From NCBI GenBank assembly GCA_015680685.1, contig MNCI01008572.1:1214141-1278140 (forward strand): a stretch of DNA of 64,000 bases, read 5' to 3'. Of the stretch, positions 35,354 to 45,658 are shown one piece after another. Within the stretch, counting starts at the first letter, position 1. The number at the start of each line of letters is the position of its first letter. Made by a program: the position numbers and the translations under genes. This stretch comes from Gnetum montanum (lineage: Eukaryota > Streptophyta > Gnetopsida > Gnetales > Gnetaceae). The notes beneath the pieces are model-generated. The model did no database searches. It was not told the DNA's origin and worked only from the letters and a program-made list of their open reading frames with translations.

Positions 35354-37210
35354 TAAAAAATCATCCTTGAGTTCCTTACAAAATATTGGGAAGGTATGGG
35401 ATTATTGACTTGAATGGAACTAATGGTGAATGGGACGACATGTGAACGGATCATCATTACAGAACATGACAAAACTGGTGTTCACGACAACAAGAGTGAA
35501 CACCTTATATATTTGACATTAGGCCTTATTTGGTAGATGAGAGAGAAGAGAGAAGAGAGAAGAAGTTTGCTACTACCAACGCCAAGATTGCACCTTTTGT
35601 TATCTATCCGTAAGCATGCCATCCATCTCACTCCTTGCATAGCTACTTCAGCACCGATCCATTCCAAGTGTTCCCTCTAGACCCAATCCATTGTTGTATG
35701 ATTGTCATTTGCATACACAACACAGTCTTTATATTAGCAAGGGTAAATGAATCACAATGTAGTTAATACTTTGCTTTGGTGAAAGGTCCATTGGCTAGGT
35801 TGTGGTATGGTTGATGCAGATCTGGAGATATAATAATGGTAACTACCGAAGGTGCAGGGGCTAGGAGAAAATTGAAAAAATTGGGTCAGGGCCCCCATGA
35901 CTAAGAGCAAACCTCTAGTAGTGATAGAATGGAAAAAGAAAAGGAATGAGAAAGGTGAAGGAAAAGAGACAACTGTAATGTCAATGAAATGGATGTTAAT
36001 ATGGAAATGAACAAAATAGAGTTGATTGCAAAAATGTTATGGGAAAGAATTTAACTAGTGCACCAAATAGGAATGCCAGTGGGTCCTCCCCAAAGTAGGC
36101 TCATGCCTTTAATGCCCTGACAAACCCATATTCATAGAGTCCATAGGCTTTGGGAATGTCATTTGGAACAAGAGTTAAAGTCTTAACCACAAGAATTTAC
36201 CAAAAATAAAACAATGCATCAACCAAAATATACACTAATAATACAACCGACAATGAGGTGAACAATGGAGAAAGAATGATGGAAAGAAGAGAATGGAATG
36301 GAGTCACAAGAACAAGGTGGTGTACAGCCCCTAGTGTATTTAATGATTAATGTGACTTAGTAGATCTCATTCCAAGTCCGGCCTCAAACAAACCACATCC
36401 AATGACTTCGCATTAATGCATTCAGCCAATCCATCCACTTGAAGTAACAACAATGCCTTCACCAAAGAGCCACCACCATTCTGACGAACAAAGGAGGAGA
36501 GAATAGGAAGCGAGAAGGGCCTTAGTTAGAGGGAACATGTTTACTTTAGTTCCATAACTAGGTCTTATAGCCCAAATGATTATTTCATCTAAGGGGTGTG
36601 CTTTGAATTCTCATTGTTTTTTTTTATGTGTGAGAACCACACCATGCAAAGACTTATTATTTTTATTTTCTTAGCTTACTGATAATGTGGAAATGTCAGA
36701 ACGATAAGAAAACTCAAGAAGAAAACATCCCAGCACCCAAGATAATGGCCAAAAAAAATGCATCAAGTTCCCTTGAAGTCATACCCTTTTCAATCCTTGA
36801 GTCCTTCCTTAGTTTGAGAAATTCCCAGTCACCGATTCATTATAGTTCTTATTTAGAAAGGGACTGTACATTTCCAAGCCTAGAGAGACCATAGAAATGT
36901 ATAGATGTATGGATGAAGTGAGCTCATTACTTGCTATATTAATAGAACCATACCTTAGTATCAACATCGTAACTTAAAGGTAAAAACCAAACATTAGCAA
37001 CCGATAGAAAATAGTTCATATCATCATTAAGAGCACTTATTGGGTGACAAACTTAACAAAATGGATAAAGTACATACACAAATAAAAGAAAAAGTATAAA
37101 CGATGTTGCAAAACAAAAATAAGAAAAGTTAAAGAAATTTGTAAAACAAAAATGTGTAAACAAAAATGTGTAAAAGAAAAACCTTAAAAGAAACTAAGGG
37201 CCTCAATTGA
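35354..37210 (-). other. 3' region of element C
   Basis: On the minus strand it holds the conserved blocks at 36760-36786 (GGTATGACTTCAAGGGAACT) and 36079-36121 (the AGGGCATTA ... TTTGGGGAGGACCCACT block). A small frame at 35667-35482 (MQGVRWMACLRIDNKR, CNLGVGSSKLLLSSLFSL) matches one in element D. The ATG-preceding TAG seen in the other elements is mutated here. Confidence 0.5.
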
Positions 37211-40200
37211 TTAGCATAGGTGGCCATCTCCCCCATGACTGAATTGAAATGGAGAGATCTGAAATAATGAGCATTTTTTTGAATTTCTTAAAAGTGTCCA
37301 GCTTCTCCAAATTGATGTTTTCAAGTTAAGGGTTGGAAGTTGGTGACACTCATACTCCAATGTATCTATGCTTTCGTTGTGGGTGCAAGTTGTTCACCTA
37401 GTTCATTCCATGCATGTTGTCAAGTTGCTCTTTTGATTAACTGTCAACCACAAGGTGTTCTCTTGTTGTGTGGTTGCTACATACAAGCACTTTTATATGT
37501 TGGCTTCTTGGGCACACCAATTGCATGCAGGAAATGCTGAACATTCATGTGCATCATCACCCTCTGCATCACTGTATGTGATGCATGGAACTTTCTTCTT
37601 CTCGATCTTTCCATAAATGTTTTCCTTAGATATTTCCAAGGAAAGATCGCGGATTCCTAGGCATGCATTTATGGTACTTAGCCATGCCCTCCACATTATA
37701 ATTGGGAAGTCCCCTTTGTTATTGTTGACTTTTATCACGAGGAAATCAGCTAGGTATGACCAACCACACACAGTGGTAACGATGTCCTCCACAAATCCCA
37801 AGGAAATAGTGATCGACTGGTCAGCCAACTCTAGTTGAATATTGCTCTTCTTGAGTGGAGGCAGGTTCCAGGCTTTATATATTTCTCGTGAGATTAAGTT
37901 GACTCCAAAACCTAAGTCAAGAAGAGCCTTATAAGGTTCATTCCCAGCAACTTGGAGATAAATTAGGCAGCTTCCAGGATCAGAGAATTTCGTGGGAAGA
38001 TGGCCCACCTTGATCCAGTCAATAATGGTATGTGTTAACATAATTGTATGTGTTGAGCTCTGTTGTTGATTTGAAGGGAGCTTCGAAGCCTTATTTGTTG
38101 AAGGAGCATGCACAGACTCAACTGCTTGTGGTTGTGAGCTTGTTTGGCTTTTGGTTTCGAAGAAAGGTCTTCTCTTCATGCAGTTGTTAGAACTAGTAGC
38201 AGGTTGAAAGTTTACAACTCTCGTAGCATTATGTTGTTATGGTTGAGTGGGGAGTTCCCCTTGCATCATTGGAGCGGGTGGTAGTGTAACTATCGGCGTA
38301 AGAGTGGCAGATGGATTTGGAGGATGGTATGTATGTGGTGTGTTTCCCATAGGAGAAGGAGTCCTAAAATACTCTCGAACTTGATAGTGACGTTGTCGGG
38401 TTACGTGACCCATAGATTCACTTAGAGAAATCAGCTGTTGCACGTAATAGCCATACAGGTCTGGTTACTAGTAAGGGTATTTTTGTCTAGGTGGTGGCAT
38501 CTCCCATTACTACAGGTATTGCCACTGTCGGTGTTGCCCGATAGGTTGTGGTGGAGTTCCACTTGGATAATATGTTAACAATTGGTGGAACTGCCTCAGG
38601 TTACCTTGGGGATAAGGTACCCTTCGGTGTGCTTGCCATTTGTTAAGTGTTGGGTTGAGTGCATACACCCCAGACTCTTGCAGATGTGAGATTATTTGGC
38701 AACATCCCTTAGGATGGTCATACTAGTAGATCTCACATCCACTATCATTTTTCATATCAGAATCCACAAACTCATCAGTGATAGTCATTTTTCCCTTACC
38801 CTTGTTACGTGCATGGTCTAAATCTCTCCGCTTTTTCTTATCATGGTCACTACTTCATTCCTTAGACTCCTCTATGATTTTCAAAACATTTTCAAATCTA
38901 CTGTCTAAGGAGTCCCACATTTGATCTACCTTAGCCAACACTTCGGTTGTTAATTTTTGAAGCAGCAAGGTTTTTCTATTCACCAACCCTTTGAGAGGTG
39001 ACTCATCCTCTTCCTCACAGAATCTTACTCCCCTCTTTTAGAGGGAAGGATCATGGTTATATTCTTCCGTGCTTTCTCTGTTCTGTAACTCCCCTTCTTC
39101 CTTAGCTACTTGCTCCAACAATCTATGAACTTCATGTGACCTAAGTTCAAATAATCTCCCTTGGGCATATGTCCCAAGGGTTCTCCTAGTTTCGTGTCTT
39201 AGCCCATCTACGAGGTGGTGTAGTTGATCTCGTTGTGCGTAACCATGGCCTGAGCAACAATGTAGCAATGCATAATATCAGCCCATGGCAGCATCCAAGG
39301 GTCTGTGATTATCTTGCTTCCATCCTTGGATCTGCTTACGCAAGTTGGACACTCTGGAGTACATTTGGTATTTATCATTAAACAATTCTAGCATCATACT
39401 CCAACGTCTAATGGATTCCGGTTCTAAGGACCGGTACCAACTTTCTACTTCTTTTATGAGTGTCCTAGGAAATAGCTTTAACTTCTATCACTTATTTTCA
39501 ATATTTTTCAAGGCACAAGCATCATGGAATTCCTGTAAGTGGTTCTATGGATCAACGTTGTATCCCCCTTCAAATCGTGGGATATTATTCATGTCTAGTC
39601 TCTTGATTCGGCTATCTTTCTGGTGCCTTGTAGGTATTCTAACGGCCTCTATAATGTCTAACATACTCTAGGTTGCTAGTAGGAGTTCATCATGATCATC
39701 TCTCTCATGACGTCTATGATGCCTACGTGGTTCCCTACTTTTCCTTCTATGCCTTGACTCTCTAGAATGCCCTCGTTCTTGCTCTCGACTCTCTCGTTGA
39801 GGTCTTTCATTTTTCTTATCCTTACCCTTATCCTCATGGTTGTGCTCTTTGTGACTACATCCAGATGTGGAAGGAGAGGGTGAATGGTGCAATGAAGGGG
39901 AATAAGAAGGGGAAACATCGCCATGACGATGTTTCTTACCTTCTCTTCGGTGGCTACGGCCCCGATCGTGATGACGGTCAGATTTCCCACCTTTGTCATG
40001 TGTTTGTGTTCCCTCATCAAACACTTGGTATTCATGGGAATCAAAACCAGGGTTGTAAATTGTAGAGTGTAGGTTCTAATACCCTACCTCCTCACCATCG
40101 TGAGGAGGGGGAACATCATTTTGTGGAAAACCTATTGAAATAGGTTCACCATCCTTGATTTCGCTTATGACGAGTGAACCATTATGGGGTCCCTTGCCCT

Positions 40201-40579
40201 TCAATGATGTATGGTAGCTCTCGTGCCTTGAGTCCCTTAAACGTTGCGCTGCTGTGGGATGGTAATCCCTTGTGTCATAATCTTTTGCAACGTATTCAAC
40301 ATATAACTATGTCATGCCTATCTGTGCAAGAGCACGAAGGAGTATGTTGGGGACTGCTTGATCTTGGGGTAACACTATGTTACCTTGCAAGTCTCACCAA
40401 CACAGTTGTTCATCTTGATGGAGGATAAAGGTAAAATTGGGTACATACCCATCATGATAAGTATATACCACCTGATATTGTTGAGGAACTGGTGGTTCTT
40501 GGTTACATGTGTTAGACCGCCAACTATCTCTTGTGTGATCCCTAGGTGGTGAAGTGCTTTTATGAGAAGAAGAAGACAT
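37211..40579 (-). pseudogene. Gag-protease polyprotein of element C (one frame, with stops)
   Basis: From ATG 40579 to TAA 37211 is 1123 codons in one frame with no net shift, broken only by about a dozen stops. Order: MSSSSHKSTSPPRDH; YQVVYTYHDGYVPNFTFILH; a His/Arg/Ser-rich basic region (about residues 186-300); Gag core (FEGGYNVDP, WKQDNHRPLDAAMG, LHHLVDGLRHETRRTLGTYA); knuckle remnant GCEIY.YDHPKGCC; Pro-rich linker; protease (KALLDLGFGVNLIS with catalytic DLG, then DFLVIKVNNNKGDFPIIMWR); and a tail ending FSHGGDGHLC. Many stops look like Arg or Gln or Trp codons changed by C-to-T or G-to-A. RT and integrase are deleted. Confidence 0.8.
37224..37243 (-). promoter_or_regulatory. PPT-like sequence at the end of the polyprotein, element C
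   Basis: Minus-strand TTCAGTCATGGGGGAGATGG repeats the first 13-14 bases of the true polypurine tract, 1.9 kb upstream of the 3' LTR. Confidence 0.4.
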
Positions 40580-40705
40580 TGTTATCTTGTCGATGTGCTA
40601 TTGACCATTGTTTAAATTTTTTTTTGATTAACCCTAAGGGTTCGTTTAAGCTTCCCAATGATGTGGATGATTTCCTATGTTCTACTTAGTGCACAAACAA
40701 CTTAG

Positions 40706-40723
40706 TCCCCAGCAACGGTGCCA
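40706..40723 (-). promoter_or_regulatory. Primer-binding site (tRNA-Asp type), element C
   Basis: Minus-strand TGGCACCGTTGCTGGGGA next to the 5' LTR is a close match to the tRNA-Asp complement. Confidence 0.8.
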
Positions 40724-40724
40724 A

Positions 40725-41536
40725 TGATGAGTGGCAAGGTACCCCTACACTCAACCATATGAATACAAGCGTTACACGCATGATCCAATCAAACTCCGTA
40801 GACTAAGTGCCTACACACCTTATGGAACACTTCAGGTAAATTTTTTGTTGTCTTCCCAAACTTACTTGTATTTTTTGTGGTTGTATGGTTAAGTAAGTCT
40901 GAGGTATGTGATTTTTATATCTTTTATGTTTTATCGCCTATGCTGATGAGGGAAAGGGTGAACAGACTAAGTAACTAACTTTAACTAACTAAGTTCTAAT
41001 GCCTAGCATCAGTATTCATCCCACTTTTCATTCACACCCTAAACCAATGCAACCTTCTGGGATTACCAAATGCTATTCATTACTGGGATTACCAAGTGTA
41101 ACGCATGTGCTCAAAGCGGTCGTACTAAATGCACTTAACTAGGAGTGTTGAGGGTTGAGAAAGATTAATTAACTAATAAAGCATTTAACCATTTAACAAT
41201 AATTAAAGTACTATTTAGCTTAGTCCATGCACTGCAAGGTTTATCCAAAAAGTTTGTCTTTATTTCCATACACAAACTTGTGCTCATGTACAATATTTGC
41301 TCGAATAAAGATCCATTCACTTTGAGACTCCTACTACAAGCACATGGAAATTATTCTATCTCTGGAGAGGTAAAATTGCCAGAGTTTTGCTAAGGGTCTT
41401 AATCTAGATGGAGAAATAAGGGAGAGCCACCTCTTATTTATAGATTTGGTGGCACACTGCAATTTTGCGTATGCAATATCGCGTACGATACATCACATAG
41501 GCGATATAGCGGCCCATGCGATATCACATCCCATCA
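40725..41536 (-). repeat. Element C, 5' LTR
   Basis: On the minus strand it starts TGATGGGATGTGATATC and ends CCACTCATCA (812 bp). Boxes derived from CGATATCG lie at 41519, 41502 and 41474, and TATAAATA at 41435-41442. It is homologous to 34506-35337, with base changes and small indels. Confidence 0.85.
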
Positions 41537-42975
41537 ATCATAAATTTAACCATGCTCAAGGTACTTAATCTCTATAGAAATTTGCTTTATGGAGTCATTC
41601 CCCTTAGTTTGGTAAGCTTTCTCAACTTTATTGATTGCCTAAACACATAAGAGGTATGTAGATGGCCCAATTTATTGATCTCTCCAACAACCATCCCTCA
41701 AAAAACATTGACATTTACATTGTAGAATGATAAAGTACAATGCATGTTAATCCCTCTTTCAATAATTTCATTGGATATCTATAAAATAATTAGAAACAAG
41801 TTAATGTAACTTCAAAGCATTAATCTCTTCCTAATTCTTTCATAGGAAGGGTGCTAGAGTCACTAACCAAACTTGTTTATTTGTATTATTTTAGTATCCC
41901 CTATAACTTTTTTGAATGGAAAATCTCATGTAACTTAGGCATTTTTAAAAAACTAAGTAAATCATCTGTAGTAGAAAATCCCTTTGTGGTAGCTACATTG
42001 GTCTTGTTGAATGCAAGATCTCTATATCCCATGTTTCTTACCTTCTCACAATTCTAAAATTACTATTAATAATCATCACCTCCCTATGTGGGATCTTGAC
42101 TTTAAGTCTTTCAATTTTGTTCTTTTGGAGAAAAATGAAAAATTCTTGATCAAGATTCATTTTGGATCTTGTTAATTTTTAGAAGTCATTCTTAAAATTA
42201 TCAAGTCATGAACTAAATAGAGCCACTCAGAATTTCATTACAGCTAACTTAATTAGCCAAGGAAGATTTGGAAAGGTGTATTATGGGGAATTAAACTAGA
42301 GACTAAAGGTAGCCATTAAGATATTCCTAACATTCAATGAAAATAGTTCTAAAAAGAGCTTCAAGAAGGAATGTCAGATTTTGGGAAAATTGTGGCATAT
42401 GAACCTTATGAGGATCTTGATTGTGGTTTACTCCAATGATTTCGGATCCATAGTCATGCCCTACCTAAGCAACAATTCTCTACATTCCCTTCTTTTTGAT
42501 CAACATGAAGAATAGGGCATGTCATTATGCTTGGAACTAATGTTGTGCATGACAACAAAGTTGGTAGGTGTGGGGAGCTATCTTCATCATGATTGTAGTC
42601 CCCTAGTAATTCGTTTTGACATTAAACCATAAAATATATTGCTAGATGACAATATGACTATGAAGCTCTCTAATTTTGGCATAGCTCATTTTGTGACATA
42701 GTACACATAAGCAGCAACATCTTCCACATCATATGCAACAAAAGGCACTATAGGATATGTTGCTCTTGGTATATATATTTTAAACTAATGTTTTAGGCTT
42801 TTAGCCATGTTTTGGTACTTTTAATTTCTTAGTCTATATATCTGTTTACTTTAATCATATATCATTTTGATAATAAATTATTGCTTCTCATTGAGGTAGA
42901 GTACAGAATAGGAGGAGAGGTATCCAAATGTCTATAGTTTTGGAGTGATAATGTTATAAGTTATGGCCATAATAG
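41537..42975 (+). pseudogene. LRR receptor-like kinase pseudogene, 3' part (subfamily XII-like)
   Basis: LRR pieces: NLTMLKVLNLYRNLLYGVIP, FIDLSNN, FNNFIG, then VLESLTKLVYLYYFSIPYNF leading to GIFKKLSKSSVVENP, the usual end of the LRR domain. The kinase follows from about 42240: RFGKVYYGEL, VAIKIF (ATP-binding lysine), SFKKECQILGKLWHMNL, YLHHDCSP, VIRFDIKP and NILLDDNMTMKLSNFGIAHF. The HRD/HCD aspartate is kept but preceded by RF, and DFG is NFG, so catalysis would fail even without the stops. Exon 1 ends in KGTIGYVAL; exon 2 restarts EYRIGGEVSK at 42900. The membrane segment was not resolved. The pattern (SSV.NP, HDC.P.V, intron at GYVAPE) fits the EFR/Xa21-like subfamily XII. Confidence 0.8.
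42769..42899 (+). other. Intron in the kinase pseudogene
   Basis: A GT (42769) to AG (42899) interval of 131 bp separates ...GYVAL from EYRIGG. Joined, the split codon becomes GAG (phase 1), giving the expected E-Y after the AP position. Subfamily XII kinases typically have one intron here, so this is a decayed genomic copy rather than a retrocopy. Confidence 0.6.
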
Positions 42976-43689
42976 AGCCCATACAGGATTTTTTTAGCAC
43001 TTATCCCACTCTATAGAATTGGGTATCCATGGTATTCTAAGCAAATACAAAACAAGAAAAAACAAAGAAACTTATACATGTTGAAAATAATTATTCATGT
43101 TTGATCTTGTTAAGGAAGTTATTGAATCATGAATAATTATTTTAAATCTTAATGAGATCACTACATTACCATACTAAGAGATCTAAATAATTAATAGATT
43201 TCAACAATAGAATCTCCAACATATAAATAAAATTGTTCTTTTAGGTTGAGCATCAACACCATTAATTCTATTAAAGTAATTTTTTATTACATTAAATTAA
43301 TTATTGTATTACTAAAATGATAGCATAATGATAGCAACCTTACTAATAACATAACGAAAAACCTAAAAGTAAAATTGTTTTAGTAGGTTGAGAGAAACCA
43401 ACTTCAAATGTTTTTCTATGATTTCTATCTATTAATCCAAATGTTACTAAAATATCAATATCCTTATCTATAATTGTTAAATCATTAATTATAATGCAAA
43501 TAGTTAAATATTTAATAAATAATAAAAAAAGTGTATACTTTTAAAAAATAGATTTTTTTATTAAGTAAGATGTTTTTGTTACATGTCTTATTAAAATAGC
43601 TAATCATTAATTTTATGAAGTTGATTGAATTTAAATTTGTGATTATAATGTTTCTTAACACCTATCAGCTAATATATACTAAGGCTTCT
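42976..43689. other. AT-rich sequence after the kinase pseudogene
   Basis: No further kinase exon or other gene could be recognised. Confidence 0.4.
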
Positions 43690-44480
43690 TTTAGAATCTT
43701 CAAATTGGTGAGGACCAATACTTCACTAATTCCAAAGTGCAATTCTAGCCTTCAAACCTGCAAGATGAATTAAGACAAGAAAGAAAATAGTTCTTTATTC
43801 TTGCAAAAACATGAAAAAAGAATACAAAGTTGAAAGAAAAATGCCCAAGGATAGACAAGGGCTTAAGAGATCCCTCGTATATAACAATTCACTCAACATA
43901 CACACTTCACAATGGCTAAAGGGCCTTATAGTAGGAAAGCCCAATTAGAGCTCAAGCACCTCACACATACACTTTCTCTCAATTTTCCCAAAAACTCTCC
44001 CCTAAACTCTCCCTCAAACATTACTGGCTTTGACGCCTATTTATAGCTTTTTCCTATCTTTTGGCACCCAAAATATAGATTTATGGCCATTTTTGTAACA
44101 TTAGATACATCTTGGACAATGTGAGACAACCCACCAAGAGTTGGTAAAAATAGATGAGATGTCTTGGAGGATGGAGCGACATCTTCGGTGAGATGCCTTG
44201 GATGAGACATCTTGAGTTAGAGACATCCCACCCAAATCACAAGAAATCACAGTGAGATATCTTGACTTTCTTGAGATGTCTTGGCTTGCTTGGAGACATC
44301 TTGGCTAGTTTGGAGATGTCTTAGTAGATAGGATTATCAAACTCTAGAATTTTTCCCAAATGTGCTGATAAGCCAAATGAAATTCCAATTATCTTATTTT
44401 TCCTTTGAAACACATAACACATGAAACACACCTAAGCTATAAAGAACACACACACACACAAATATAGTTTGAGGATGTTA
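43690..44480 (-). repeat. LTR-like repeat with AGACATCT/AGATGTCT box array
   Basis: On the minus strand it may begin TGTAACATCCTCAAAC at about 44480. It then holds nine boxes of the type AGACATCT or its reverse complement (44155-44325), TATAAATAGGC at about 44045 and an AATAAAG poly-A-like signal near 43800. This is the U3-R order of an LTR. A CA repeat lies at about 44448. No internal region or second LTR is visible, so it may be a solo LTR. Its ends are approximate. Confidence 0.45.
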
Positions 44481-44797
44481 CATGGGTTGGGTGATATCCT
44501 CATCACAAATAGATTTGATATCAAATTCAGAATGAATTGTATTATTTTTGATATTTTTTATGATAATTGTATGTTATTATTTAAGAAAATAAAAATTATA
44601 TCACTCTTATAGCACCTTTTAATTAGGTAATAAATTTGAATAGGTTATGCTAAGATCATCAAAATTTATAATCATATTATTATCCTCTATGAAACAATTT
44701 TAATTATTGACTTTCTAAAGCTATATATTATATATCCAATAAAATGAATCATATTAATTTAAAAGTAATGCAAACAATAAATACTATGAATGACATA

Positions 44798-45642
44798 TGA
44801 TGAGTGGCGAGGTACCCCTACACTCAACCATACGAATACGAGCGTTACACATGCGATCTGGTCGAACTTCGCAGACTAAGTGCCTACACGCCTTATGGAA
44901 CACTTCAGGTTAATCATTCGTTGCCTTCCCAGACTTACTTGTATTTGTCACAGTTGTATGGTTAAATAAGTCTGAGGTATGTGATTTTTATATCTTTTAT
45001 GTTTATCTCCTATGCTAATAAGGGAAAGGGTGAAGAAACTAAGTAACTAACTTTAACTAACTAAGTTCTAATTAACCTAGCATCAGTATCCATTCCCACT
45101 TACCGTTCACACCCTAAACCAATGCAACCTTCTAAGATTACCAAACGCTATTCATTGCTAGGATTACCAAGCGTAACACACGTGCTTAAAGCGGTCGTAC
45201 TGAATGCACTTAACTATGAGAGAAGGGTTGAGAGAGATTTAATTAACTAATAAAGCATTTAAACATGGAACAATAAATAACAATAATTAAAGTCCTATTT
45301 AGCTTAGTCCATGCACTGCAAGGTTTATCGAAAAGTTCGTCTTTATTTCTGTACACAAACTTGTGCTCAAGTACAATATTTTCTTGAATAAATATCTGTT
45401 CACTTTGGAACTCCTACTACAGGTACATGGAAATTATTCTATCTCTAGAGAGGTAAAACTACTAGAGTTTCGCTAAGGGTCTAGATCTAGATTGAGAAAC
45501 AAGGGAGAGGTACCTCTTATTTATAGATTTGGTGGCATGCTGCAATATCGCATACGAGATATTGTAGGGGAAGATGCGATATCATGGGGGATGTGATATC
45601 GCATACACGATACCGCGGCCCATGCAATATTGCATCCCATCA
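44798..45642 (-). repeat. Element D, 3' LTR
   Basis: 845 bp. On the minus strand it starts TGATGGGATGCAATATTG and ends GCCACTCATCA. GATATCG-type boxes cluster at about 45543-45635, and TATAAATA lies at about 45519-45526. Confidence 0.9.
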
Positions 45643-45658
45643 TACCCCCATGACTGAA
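45643..45658 (-). promoter_or_regulatory. 3' polypurine tract, element D
   Basis: Minus-strand TTCAGTCATGGGGGTA next to the 3' LTR, preceded by AGTTTTTA. Confidence 0.7.

Larger units (their letters stand above)
34506..41536 (-). mobile_element. Non-autonomous Athila/Tat-like element (element C) inside the kinase pseudogene
   Basis: It runs on the minus strand: 5' LTR 40725-41536, primer-binding site, Gag-protease frame 40579-37211, 3' region, polypurine tract, 3' LTR 34506-35337. RT, RNase H and integrase are missing: the protease tail runs directly into the last residues of pol. The flanks are ATAAT (34501-34505) and ATCAT (41537-41541), a 4-of-5 match. Both sides are pieces of one receptor-kinase gene. 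Confidence 0.88.

Noticed and set aside
39345-39671. 108-codon plus-strand open frame
   Set aside because: Antisense to the Gag core of element C; similar shadows occur at 37617 and 47876 over the protease.
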